64,000 nucleotides of DNA from assembly GCA_964415065.1 (NCBI GenBank), contig CAYPYX010000004.1, positions 1 through 64,000 on the forward strand, read 5' to 3'. A program made the position numbers and the translations under genes. Below the pieces are notes generated by a model. That model was not told where the DNA came from, did no database searches, and saw only the letters and a list, made by a program, of their open reading frames with translations. Source of the stretch: VMCP01 sp964415065. Its GTDB lineage: Bacteria > Bacteroidota > Bacteroidia > NS11-12g > UBA955. Positions 27,883 to 36,376 of this stretch are shown one piece after another (the first letter of the stretch is position 1; each line of letters starts with the position of its first letter).

Positions 27883-28870
27883 CTAAAGACTTATCCGGAA
27901 ATTATCAATTAACAAATCACCATCAGCTTCCAACTGAATAATGAACTGCTTGATCGAAGTGGGATCGGTTTCGAAATCTTCAAATGGAAACGATTTCAAC
28001 GGAATTCGGACCGTATTCCATTGTTGAGTTACAATGGGCTCGTTGAGCCATTTTGAATCGAATCCCAACCAACATTGTGCGCCCGAATAATCTTCCATGG
28101 CCAATGCCAAAGGCAAATTGGTCATAGTGTCAGAAAGTGATTTAAAATGAAGCTCTAAGTAAGCCGTATCCAATACGGACGACAGATCTTTGGGTTGCCA
28201 ATTATCCCAACCCATTCCCATTCCCAGCCAAGTACATCCCCCAGAAATTTTATCCCAAGTTAGTCGGAAACTGTGTTTGCCTCGATGTGCAGATTGGTCG
28301 GATATTTTCTCTAATTTAACGCATTTTGGCTCCAAACTGATCCAAATATCTTTACCTAAGTCTTCATCCAGAATTTGTAAGGCATAAAACCCATTGATAT
28401 TTTCAGGTTCCGGTTTCAAAGCTTCATCGTACAATCCTTTTCTCTTGAATTTCCAATTTTTAGATTGCACCAACACTGTATCCATTCTTTCAAAGTTTTT
28501 TGGGGAGGTAGTATCGTTGTCGATTGCAACACTAGAATTCGGGTTGGTTTTTCCCTTTTTGGGGGANNNNNNNNNNNNNNNNNNNNNNNNNNNNNNNNNN
28601 NNNNNNNNNNNNNNNNNNNNNNNNNNNNNNNNNNNNNNNNNNNNNNNNNNNNNNNNNNNNNNNNNNAACACCAAAAGTGGCTTTATCAACCCCACTTTTT
28701 GAGGATGGGGTATCAGAATCTGCTTTTGTATTCGATTGGTTTTGAAATGCTGTAGTTTGAGACTTATTTTGACTGTAATTTGGGGAAGTTGATTGCGCGG
28801 TAAGCAGTCCTAGCATCCCCGAAAACACGACATTCAAAAATCCATGTTTCCAATGATTATCAAAAATCAT
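27883..28870 (-). CDS. Secreted carbohydrate-binding-like protein, interrupted by gap
   Basis: Exported protein of the glucan locus. The N-terminal part (from ATG 28870) has a hydrophobic signal-like segment (FLNVVFSGMLGLLTAQS) and a Ser/Thr/Gln-rich stretch up to the scaffold gap 28567-28666. After the gap the frame continues in about 225 residues ending in LEADGDLLIDNFRISL. That C-terminal part looks like a beta-jelly-roll carbohydrate-binding domain (HRGKHSFRLTWD, GWDNWQPKDLSSVLDTAYLELHFK, WNTVRIPLKSFPF). The two halves are in different frames only because the N run has arbitrary length. The start overlaps the upstream lipoprotein stop by 4 bases (ATGA). Catalytic residues are not evident, so a glycan-binding role is inferred. 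Confidence 0.75.
28567..28666. other. Scaffold gap of 100 N
   Basis: Exactly 100 N with non-overlapping flanks inside the Ser-rich part of a secreted protein gene. The flank GGGGGA at 28561-28566 may be part of another copy of the repeated GGGGGAT element. Confidence 0.9.
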
Positions 28871-29877
28871 AACTCCAATGGTTTTTTATCTGTAAACATT
28901 AAGCAATCTACTTTTGTTGCGGCCCCGCCCATCGATGGATTGGCCAAGTGCAACATGGAAACCATCACTAAGTTGTTGGGATTATGACGGTTGTTGCCCT
29001 TGTTGGTGGCTGGAGCCCCGTTCACCAAATGTGTTAACTCAGAGTATTTTATACTCACTAATTTCCAGCCTTCCCAAGTTACGCGCATTTCATAGTCGTA
29101 TTGGTCATCTGCTGACGCATCAAATTTGGAATTGTTGTTGTCATCTTCCCTAAATTGGAATAAAATTCGACTTTCATTTACATTGGGAACACCATATACC
29201 AAACAGTTAAAGTAAGCATCTTCACCTACATTGGTCAAAGGGAAATGAGTTTGTCCATAAGCAGAAGCAGGAAAATCTATCATCCCGATTAGCCAATCCC
29301 AGTTAACGGTTCCAGCCATATTTAAGTAAGATCCACCTTCTACTACAAAGGCATCGTTTTTTACTTTGAAATCCATGTTTGCTCCCGATTGAATAAACGT
29401 AGACCATTTGGTAGAAATTCCGGTTTCAAAGTCGGCGATTTTAAAGCCTTCAGGTTTGCGCAAACCATTTACTCCGATGGCCAAATCAAAACTATCTGCT
29501 ACTCCTTCAATTTTCAACGTAGCCAAACAGGGTTCCGTTCTAAACAACGGAAATAGGGTAGTAGTACCATCCCAAATAGCTTGCCCTGGCTCAATTACGC
29601 GACTTTTACCCGTTATGAACTTTTGTGCACCAGAGAAATTACCTTTAATTCGGATACTCCAATTGCATAGTTTCGAAAAAGAAGCGGTGAACTCCGCAGA
29701 TTCTCCTTTGGAAAAGTCGACCGATGTTTTTGAACATTTGAACGGCGACAACATATTGAAAGTACCATTCAAATCCTGTAAACTAGGACCATCCATGGTT
29801 TTATCTTCGCGCTGACATCCCCCAAAAATGAAAGGAATGATCAAAGAAATTGCGATAAATTGAATTCTATTTTTCAT
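28867..29877 (-). CDS. Surface lipoprotein, glycan-binding-like
   Basis: 336-residue lipoprotein with lipobox FIFGGC (Cys near residue 21), encoded across a copy of the GGGGGATGT element. Residues 45-140 form a beta-rich Ig-like part (TSVDFSKGESAEFTASFSKL). Residues about 145-330 resemble a beta-jelly-roll carbohydrate-binding domain that begins EGFKIADFETGISTKWSTF and contains SRILFQFREDDNNNSKFD and WEGWKLVSIKYSEL. It probably acts as a cell-surface glycan-binding protein, a job done by SGBP or SusE/F-type lipoproteins in standard loci. It lies between the barrel gene (20 bases upstream) and the CBM-like gene (4-base overlap). Confidence 0.75.
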   Translation of the reverse strand: MKNRIQFIAISLIIPFIFGGCQREDKTMDGPSLQDLNGTFNMLSPFKCSKTSVDFSKGESAEFTASFSKLCNWSIRIKGNFSGAQKFITGKSRVIEPGQAIWDGTTTLFPLFRTEPCLATLKIEGVADSFDLAIGVNGLRKPEGFKIADFETGISTKWSTFIQSGANMDFKVKNDAFVVEGGSYLNMAGTVNWDWLIGMIDFPASAYGQTHFPLTNVGEDAYFNCLVYGVPNVNESRILFQFREDDNNNSKFDASADDQYDYEMRVTWEGWKLVSIKYSELTHLVNGAPATNKGNNRHNPNNLVMVSMLHLANPSMGGAATKVDCLMFTDKKPLEL

Positions 29878-29896
29878 GTTTTTGTTATTTGGGATG

Positions 29897-31627
29897 TTAG
29901 AACGTTAAATTATAAATTATTTGCCATTGATTAATAGCGTATTTGTCATATGTTTTCAAGAAATCTTGATATTTTTGAGTTTGGTAAATAACCGCTAAAT
30001 ATGCGTTTTCGCCAAAGTTGCATTTTAAACCCGTTGAAAAAATACTGTGTCTTTGGTCGATGTTAACAGGTTTAAAATCAATAATTTCTGCATAAATATT
30101 GCGTTCTGCTCGGGTTTCATTTCCTTTGCCATAGATCAACGTATACCCAATTAACCACTCCAAATTTGAACTAAATTCCCATTCTAAACCAGTAGAGCCT
30201 TGAATGAGTTGATAGTCAACGCGTTCAAATTCGAAATCTGAATTTCTAACAGAAGATTGGTAGCTGATCGAATGAGTTAAATCCAACTTGCGGTTCCAGT
30301 GGAAATAATTTCCTAGTTTGTTGGAAAGCTCTAATTTAGACATTCTAAATCTACGCAATTCCTCAGTGCCTTGTCCACGGATTTCAGAAAGTTCGTAGTG
30401 ACTAAAATTCAGCACATTATGTGCACTTCCCAAATTTACCAAACCCTCAGCATAAATCCCCTGACGATTGAATGTTGCAATTCCGTAAGGCAATACCGGA
30501 TTTACCATATAATTGAAATCCATTAATTTTGTGGTAATACCGATTCGGTACAACGGAATCTGCCATTGTGCATCTCCCCATCCAAGTGGACGATCCATTT
30601 GAGATTGTTTATATCGATTAAACAAGCCCGATTGAGTGCTATAATCAACACGTTTAGATTGAGCGCCAGGACTTCTAAAATCAGGTCCAACATTCAAATA
30701 ACCCAATTTAAATTTCCAAGAATACTTGGATTCTTTGTTTTTGGATTGGGTTGAAATTGCCGAGTGAATAAAATAATCATTTAATTCTGGTGCTAACGTG
30801 TCATTATCAATTCCAAAAGCAGACGAACCGAATTCGCCTTCAAATTTGATGGGTAATTTGAATTTATTGAGAGCGTATTTAAATGAACCGGTTTGAACCG
30901 TATTATGATACAACTGATTACTAATTGCGGTACCCGAAACATCAAAAATCGAAGCTAAATTATAAGCTACAACTAGGTTGTTTCCCAATTTGCTTTCAAC
31001 CGTTCCGCCACCCATTAATCGTTCCGAGGTCTGAGCAAAATTGGTGGAGTTCAATCGCAGTAAATAACCATTGAAATTCACCTCCTTAATAGGCGAATTG
31101 AATTCCAATCCCCAATCCAATGAAAGTCCTTGTTGACGCCAAGTATGGTCTTTATAAAAGGACTCGTAATTTACAATTTGACGTTGTAAATCGAATACTT
31201 TGGGCATGGAGATCAGTTGATCTTCATTGTGATTATACAGGGTAAATGGCGTCTGTTTAATGTTAATATCCCCCAGTTGATATCTCACTACATCCGCAAT
31301 AATGCCTTTAATCCACAACTGTCGAATATCGAAAGTAACACCCGCTCCATAAAAACCACCATATTGATTGTTAATACGAAACATTCCCAGAATTTCGGTG
31401 TTTTTGTTGGGCGTAATGTTGAATCCCAAATCTACCAAAGCATAACCACCATTGTTCGCTTTGGCTGTAGTTTTGTCTGGGATGCTATCGAATACCTCGA
31501 TTTGATTGTTGCTCACAATGCTCCGTGCACCACCCGTTACTCGAAATTTGCTGCCTGCTTGTCCCCAAGTATTGGCCAAAAAACCAATGCTCAAAAGGAA
31601 ACTCGCTATATGTTTAACTGATTTCAT
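29897..31627 (-). CDS. Plug-less outer-membrane beta-barrel protein A
   Basis: Predicted outer-membrane beta-barrel of 576 residues. The ATG at 31627 gives a proper signal peptide (MKSVKHIASFLLSIGFLANTWGQA); an open frame continues to 31675 but would overlap the preceding gene. The mature protein is made of amphipathic beta-strands with many aromatic residues and ends in WQIIYNLTF, the C-terminal Phe expected for BAM insertion. There is no TonB box or plug domain, so it is not SusC. It follows barrel B after 11 bases and precedes the lipoprotein gene. A passive or gated glucan-oligomer pore, or a scaffold for surface proteins, are both possible; no family is recognised. Confidence 0.7.
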   Translation of the reverse strand: MKSVKHIASFLLSIGFLANTWGQAGSKFRVTGGARSIVSNNQIEVFDSIPDKTTAKANNGGYALVDLGFNITPNKNTEILGMFRINNQYGGFYGAGVTFDIRQLWIKGIIADVVRYQLGDINIKQTPFTLYNHNEDQLISMPKVFDLQRQIVNYESFYKDHTWRQQGLSLDWGLEFNSPIKEVNFNGYLLRLNSTNFAQTSERLMGGGTVESKLGNNLVVAYNLASIFDVSGTAISNQLYHNTVQTGSFKYALNKFKLPIKFEGEFGSSAFGIDNDTLAPELNDYFIHSAISTQSKNKESKYSWKFKLGYLNVGPDFRSPGAQSKRVDYSTQSGLFNRYKQSQMDRPLGWGDAQWQIPLYRIGITTKLMDFNYMVNPVLPYGIATFNRQGIYAEGLVNLGSAHNVLNFSHYELSEIRGQGTEELRRFRMSKLELSNKLGNYFHWNRKLDLTHSISYQSSVRNSDFEFERVDYQLIQGSTGLEWEFSSNLEWLIGYTLIYGKGNETRAERNIYAEIIDFKPVNIDQRHSIFSTGLKCNFGENAYLAVIYQTQKYQDFLKTYDKYAINQWQIIYNLTF

Positions 31628-31638
31628 TGTCTTGTTTA

Positions 31639-33627
31639 TTAAAAGAAAATTTTGATTTCCAACGTGGATTCCCATCCTTGATATTGATCTTTGACAAAGC
31701 TGCGATCTCGGTAATTCATCCAGCGTTGACGTAAATACAATCCCGCGTTTTTCGACATTTCAATGTCTAAACCCGTTGCAATTCCCCATCCTTCCTGGTT
31801 TTTAGGACGACGAGAAAGAGCATCTACTTGCGTTTCATAGTTGGCGATTATCCGTTCCCATCCAATATAATTGGCCCATACCACCGATTTAGTCAATGAT
31901 AAATATCCTTCCAACTGATGGTAATAGGTTCTTAAATAAGCGTCTTCCGTAAATACCGTTACCCAAGATGGTCGAGATTGTACCGATGCATACGTTCCTA
32001 AATAATACAAATACAAGGTGTGTCCTAATACCGCGGTTTTGTATTTTGAATGAAGTTCTAATGTGTTGAAATGTTTGATATATTGGGGGATGCCTTTGCT
32101 ATCGACATCCACTTGATTCACAGTTTCGAAAACCCCGCGATACACTTTAGTTAAATTGGCATACGGGCCAACACCGGCGGGGAATCCCCAACGCCAAAAA
32201 CGAGAAAGTGCTAGATTATTAACTGGATGAGAATAAGTAATTTGGGAGGATATTCGTTCCAATTCCTGAGAACGTGTGTAACCTATGGAGGTTTTTAATT
32301 TTCCTAATGTAAACTCCCAATTGAATTCTAGACCCGTTCGGTTATTGGTGGTTTGTCCAACGGGTACCATGGCACTCGCAAAAGGAGCTAATACCAATTG
32401 ATCGCTGCTTCCCACCGATGTATTGTTGCCTTCGCGAATGGAAGAATTCCAAAAAACCGATGAGTTATTAAATACCTTAGGACTGATTCTATAGTAGCGA
32501 ACCATCAAATCGGATTTTAACCATTTTTTAGGAAGGTTCATTTTCAAGTCCAAAGCTTCACCCCAGCCGCGAGTGTAGGAAGGGCTGAAATAACGACCAG
32601 CTCCAACTTCCCCCGAAAAAAGGAACCCTTTCCAGTTTAAATTATATTCGGCGGTGTGAATATTGTAACCCATACCTCTAGAAAGTAAACTGTCGGTATA
32701 GGTTTGATTGTTAAATGAATTCAAACTGATAAAGTTCTTATTCCAAGATTTCTTGATCTTTCCACCGTATGATTGGTTGGGCAACGGAGCCATTCCACCG
32801 TTCAACTGGGTTTTTCCGAACATACCTACCACTTGAAATCCATGTGGTAAATCGTTGGCCTCAACAATAAATCCTTGAAACGCTTGACGTCCCCAACGGG
32901 TATCTTGGTTCAATGCTCCTTGAGTATAGAATGTATTATATCGATCCAGTGCATGTTTGGTTTGGGGATCCCAAGGATTGCGTTCAAAAACACTATAACG
33001 GTGAAACCCAGGATTGGTATGAAAGGTAAACGGAGATAACGCATACCAATTGATACCACCCGCAATAATGTTCAATGAACCGTTTTTGAAATCGTGAGTA
33101 CCCGTTAAACTAACACCCAAATTCAGACCTTTTACGTTTTCAGTTTGTCCAGCACCAGTCATGGGCGACCAAATATATAAATCTGTTGAAAATCGTGTGT
33201 TGGAAGCCAAACTTCCGCTCAAATTCATGGATAATTGTGGAATTTGAGAATCGTCACCAACAAAAATATGTGTAGGTGTTTGGGCTTGTTCTACATAACC
33301 ACCTCGCTGAATCATGGCTGTAGCATCCTGTAAAATTCGATAATTAGTGATAAATCGATAGTATCCAGAAACGCTGAATCGTTCCAAATTGTCCAAAGGT
33401 TTCTTTGGAAAAACTCCAAAATCAAATCCTTTAATTTTATTAGTATCTCTTACCAATTCACGAATAAAGGCAGGTTTAACCTCGGTAGAGAAAGAAATGA
33501 CAGAGACATTTTGAGCCGATGAGATTGCATCAACACTCTCAGGTGCAATGCTCGCATTTGAATTTTCGTGAAATGCAAGTTGCAATCCTATGAAAATCAA
33601 AATTGTTTTATGTAAAGTTGATTTCAT
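31639..33627 (-). CDS. Plug-less outer-membrane beta-barrel protein B
   Basis: 662-residue predicted outer-membrane beta-barrel. A signal peptide (MKSTLHKTILIFIGLQLAF) is followed by a leader region and long alternating beta-strands (SGYYRFITNYRILQD, SLASNTRFSTDLYIW, LNLGVSLTGTHDFKNGSLNIIAGGI). It ends STLEIKIFF, a BAM-type C-terminus. No carboxypeptidase-like domain, TonB box or plug is present, so it is not a TonB-dependent receptor. It is paired with barrel A 11 bases downstream and starts 5 bases after the clan GH-A hydrolase stop. This arrangement suggests the two barrels take the transport or surface-assembly place of SusC/D. Family not recognised. Confidence 0.7.
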   Translation of the reverse strand: MKSTLHKTILIFIGLQLAFHENSNASIAPESVDAISSAQNVSVISFSTEVKPAFIRELVRDTNKIKGFDFGVFPKKPLDNLERFSVSGYYRFITNYRILQDATAMIQRGGYVEQAQTPTHIFVGDDSQIPQLSMNLSGSLASNTRFSTDLYIWSPMTGAGQTENVKGLNLGVSLTGTHDFKNGSLNIIAGGINWYALSPFTFHTNPGFHRYSVFERNPWDPQTKHALDRYNTFYTQGALNQDTRWGRQAFQGFIVEANDLPHGFQVVGMFGKTQLNGGMAPLPNQSYGGKIKKSWNKNFISLNSFNNQTYTDSLLSRGMGYNIHTAEYNLNWKGFLFSGEVGAGRYFSPSYTRGWGEALDLKMNLPKKWLKSDLMVRYYRISPKVFNNSSVFWNSSIREGNNTSVGSSDQLVLAPFASAMVPVGQTTNNRTGLEFNWEFTLGKLKTSIGYTRSQELERISSQITYSHPVNNLALSRFWRWGFPAGVGPYANLTKVYRGVFETVNQVDVDSKGIPQYIKHFNTLELHSKYKTAVLGHTLYLYYLGTYASVQSRPSWVTVFTEDAYLRTYYHQLEGYLSLTKSVVWANYIGWERIIANYETQVDALSRRPKNQEGWGIATGLDIEMSKNAGLYLRQRWMNYRDRSFVKDQYQGWESTLEIKIFF

Positions 33628-33632
33628 AGCAA

Positions 33633-35306
33633 TTATTTAGTTGATGAATTGAAGCTTTCCATGGAGTATTTTTTCATGCGCACAGCGGATTTTTTGGAGT
33701 CTTTGTCGGATTCGGCCACTTGGAACGGAAAATTTGCATATGCTACTTTGTTTTCGTATTCCATGGTTACAAATAATCGATAAGCCCCGGGTTTAGATGG
33801 CGCTTTAAAGGAAATGGTATTTGAATTTCCGTTTTTGATGGAAATAGGCACTTCTGCGGCTTCATTTTCAACATCGCCACCTGCTTTTTTATCGGTACTC
33901 TCTTGCAAGCATTTCCAATGGTATTTTACTTTTTTGGGGACGTTTTTACTGGTTAACAATACTGAAGGGATAGTAACATTCTGGTTGTTAAATCGCTCTT
34001 GGTTAGACTGAGATTTAATGAGGTTGGACTTGGAAGATTCCATTGAGTTTCCATCGGAATTATTCGGCTCAGACTTCGAAGTTTCTGAAGCAGAGTTGAG
34101 TGTGGATGATTCTGAATTCCCGGATGAATTTTTAGAGGTGGTTTGCGTTGAGAAAAGTTGGTATGCCTCGCTGGGACTCAGCAAATAGCTGTTTACTGAA
34201 GCTGTATGCGCACTTCTAGATGATACAACAATATTCTGATCGGCTTTAGTATTATTGATAAATATCGTTTCGATATGAGGCGTACTGGATTTAGCGGGTG
34301 AGTTTGACCACGCAATTTGTAAAGCGTCAATGGATTCCGTTTGCTTTCCATCTTTGGAGAATAAGCCGTACCAGGTTTCTGTGTATTCCTGTTTCTGTCC
34401 CCAAAGAAAAACATAAGAACCAACGCAATCACCTGAATAATTCTGAATAAATTTCTGATATCTCCACTGATAAATGCGCGCTTTTTCACCACTGCTTTGT
34501 TCAATGGCTGCCTTCCATTCGGTATTGGGCGACTCCCAATGTCCGTTGGGACCCCATTCGGTGATCATGTATGGTCCTGTCCATCCGAATTTGCGAATAT
34601 TTGTGGGTACATTGTCGATATCCCCATAGGTATTCACGCAATACACATCAATGTCTGGTGCTTTTTGCAGTATGAGTGCGACTTCCAAACTATCCAAACC
34701 AGCGGTAACTGTGGATGTTGGATGGTTGGGATCTACTTGATGGGCATATTTTGCTATATCTTGAATGGCATCCCAAACGCGTGTGTTTTTATAAAACAGG
34801 TCTACCTCATTACCGATTCCCCAAAGAAGAAGCGCAGGGTGATTTTTAAATTCATCGATAACTCGTTTAAAGTGTTCAAACTGTTTTTGCACTTTGGTTT
34901 TATTGCTGTAATCAAAGCCGTGACGTTCGTGTTGCATCCACATACCCAACATTACGGTCAGCCCCCGTGCATGGGCTTCATCCAAAATTTCTTTAGCATT
35001 TTCAATGCCCCAGGTTCTCACTGAATTAGCACCCACTTCCACGGCTAGGTCCATGCGAACCGTTCCACCTGCACCTTTTACATAATAGGGTTTTCCATCA
35101 CGGTAGAATTGCCATCCGTTTTGATCCTTTTTAACGGTAACCGGAATAGGTGTGTTCAAATCCACTTGAGTATTTTTCTCTTTGGGGGATGGAATAGCGG
35201 AAATGGATGGAATAGCAGAAAAAATATCCCCCGAAAAAAACGAAAGTGTAGCAATGAAAATGGTCCTGATAGCGGTTTGGGTAATTGGGAATTTCGGATG
35301 AATCAT
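33633..35306 (-). CDS. Clan GH-A glycoside hydrolase (GH2-TIM/GH158-like)
   Basis: Secreted TIM-barrel glycosidase. After a signal peptide that contains an inverted pair of the GGGGGAT element, the barrel starts at WQFYRDGKPYYVKGAGGTVRMD. It carries the acid/base Glu in LLLWGIGNEVD and the nucleophile Glu in GPYMITEWGPNGHW, the usual two Glu of clan GH-A. The jelly-roll domains that precede the barrel in true GH2 enzymes are absent, so GH158 or another clan GH-A family is possible. Residues about 380-445 are a Ser/Asn-rich linker, followed by a C-terminal Ig-like domain (PSKPGAYRLFVTMEY). The start overlaps the regulator stop by 4 bases, so it is the second gene of the operon. Confidence 0.8.
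   Translation of the reverse strand: MIHPKFPITQTAIRTIFIATLSFFSGDIFSAIPSISAIPSPKEKNTQVDLNTPIPVTVKKDQNGWQFYRDGKPYYVKGAGGTVRMDLAVEVGANSVRTWGIENAKEILDEAHARGLTVMLGMWMQHERHGFDYSNKTKVQKQFEHFKRVIDEFKNHPALLLWGIGNEVDLFYKNTRVWDAIQDIAKYAHQVDPNHPTSTVTAGLDSLEVALILQKAPDIDVYCVNTYGDIDNVPTNIRKFGWTGPYMITEWGPNGHWESPNTEWKAAIEQSSGEKARIYQWRYQKFIQNYSGDCVGSYVFLWGQKQEYTETWYGLFSKDGKQTESIDALQIAWSNSPAKSSTPHIETIFINNTKADQNIVVSSRSAHTASVNSYLLSPSEAYQLFSTQTTSKNSSGNSESSTLNSASETSKSEPNNSDGNSMESSKSNLIKSQSNQERFNNQNVTIPSVLLTSKNVPKKVKYHWKCLQESTDKKAGGDVENEAAEVPISIKNGNSNTISFKAPSKPGAYRLFVTMEYENKVAYANFPFQVAESDKDSKKSAVRMKKYSMESFNSSTK
35181..35240. repeat. Inverted pair of the TTTGGGGGAT / ATCCCCCGAAA element
   Basis: TTTGGGGGAT at 35181-35190 and ATCCCCCGAAAAAAA at 35226-35239 face each other across about 35 bases that themselves contain two GGATGGAATAGC(A/G)GAAA copies. 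All of this lies in the signal-peptide and early linker codons of the clan GH-A hydrolase gene. Confidence 0.75.
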
Positions 35307-36031
35307 ACCGTTAAGTTTTCAGTGGGGAACAAAGGGAAGTTCAGCTCTACACTGAATCCAGAATGAACTAAATTGTTGTATTTCTTGGTGTTAAATTTAT
35401 ACAATTTTGCAGGTCTATGGGTTACACTCGACTGCTTCATACCCGTATCAGTAAGGTAGTCGAGACTCAGAATTTTCTTACGGAAATTGCGCACATCGAA
35501 TTGCGTTTCCAAAATGGATTCGTATAAATTTTGAAGCTCTGTTAATGTAAAGTATTTTGGAAGTAATTCAAAACCAATGGGTTGTCGACGAATTTTGGAC
35601 TTTAGCATATTTTTTGCATACTCCAAAATCTCGTTATGGTCAAAAGGTAAATCAGGTATATCGGAAATGGGGAACCAAGCGGCCTCTTCTGCCCAGGAAG
35701 ATGCATGTACATGGTAATCTTCAATTTTAAGTAAAGCGAAATAGGCTACCGTAAATACGCGCCCATAGGGATGTCGGTTCACTTTACCGAAGGTGTGAAT
35801 TTGCTCCATATAGACTTTCTCCAAGCCAGTCAAATCTTGGAGTACTTTTTCAGCTGATGAAGTTAGGTCGGTATCGAGGGCAATTAAGTCGCCAGGCAAG
35901 GCCCAACAATTTCGATAGGGATCTGCACCTCGGTAAATCAGTAGGACTTTAAGTCCTGAATTATCGAATCCAAAAACGACATTGTCTACGGAAACGGCGG
36001 CTCTAAAATACGATTCTAAATTTTGATCCAT
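35303..36031 (-). CDS. Nudix-fold winged-helix regulator (NrtR/AraR type)
   Basis: Transcription regulator with an N-terminal Nudix domain used as a sugar sensor and a C-terminal winged helix, as in NrtR and Bacteroides AraR. In the Nudix box (GDLIALDTDLTSSAEKVLQD) the REUxEE catalytic core is replaced by AEKVLQD, so hydrolase activity should be lost. The DNA-binding part begins at PIGFELLPKYFTLTELQNLYE and contains VRNFRKKILSLDYL. The ATG at 36031 is preferred over a TTG at 36049. It is the first gene of the glucan operon and overlaps the next gene by 4 bases. A perfect palindrome lies 33 bases upstream and is its likely operator, which implies autoregulation. Confidence 0.88.
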   Translation of the reverse strand: MDQNLESYFRAAVSVDNVVFGFDNSGLKVLLIYRGADPYRNCWALPGDLIALDTDLTSSAEKVLQDLTGLEKVYMEQIHTFGKVNRHPYGRVFTVAYFALLKIEDYHVHASSWAEEAAWFPISDIPDLPFDHNEILEYAKNMLKSKIRRQPIGFELLPKYFTLTELQNLYESILETQFDVRNFRKKILSLDYLTDTGMKQSSVTHRPAKLYKFNTKKYNNLVHSGFSVELNFPLFPTENLTV

Positions 36032-36063
36032 AACACCCAGATTAAACAACCTTTGGCGAATAT

Positions 36064-36080
36064 ATTGTAAAATTTACAAT
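36064..36080. promoter_or_regulatory. Perfect palindromic operator ahead of the Nudix regulator
   Basis: ATTGTAAA-A-TTTACAAT is a perfect 8+1+8 palindrome, 33-49 bases upstream of the regulator start. Its near copy (15 of 17 bases) stands ahead of the four-CBM gene at 22016-22032. Binding by the Nudix regulator is inferred from position. Confidence 0.75.
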
Positions 36081-36259
36081 AATTAAAATATGGAACAAAA
36101 AATTGACGGTAGCTTACACAAATGAAGAGTAGGGAATAATAATTTTAGAATTAATTTCTCACAACAGAAGGCGAGTCAAATTTTAATATGCGGATATTAA
36201 AAGCGTTATTCTCCGCATAATTTGCGGTTATAGTTTTGTTTGCGGAAAATATTTAAATA

Positions 36260-36376
36260 AATTCAACTCTTAAAGACATTCAAGATCTAATCAAAAATAA
36301 TATTCTAGTTAAAGACCCAAGTGATGGAAGAAGTACAAATTATGAGTTGGTGTGGACTGAAATTACTTCCCACTAA
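36260..36376 (+). pseudogene. C-terminal remnant of a Fic-family protein
   Basis: The plus strand reads NSTLKDIQDLIKNNILVKDP then SDGRRSTNYELV and stops after SH. This strongly resembles the winged-helix end of Fic/DUF4172 proteins (DIQDLIxxGILVKDPxGGRSTxYEL). The frame is closed by a stop just upstream (36254-36256), and no Fic motif (HPFxxGNGR) exists in the window. The 36180-36260 stretch has several TGCGG words and a TATGCGGA/TCCGCATA inverted repeat but no frame. It looks like a decayed gene tail, overlapping the fusion-protein gene by 14 bases. Confidence 0.5.

Noticed and set aside
36186..36222. TATGCGGA/TCCGCATA inverted repeat as a second operator for the Nudix regulator
   Set aside because: It does not resemble the palindrome at 36064-36080 and lies in the decayed Fic-like region among other TGCGG words.
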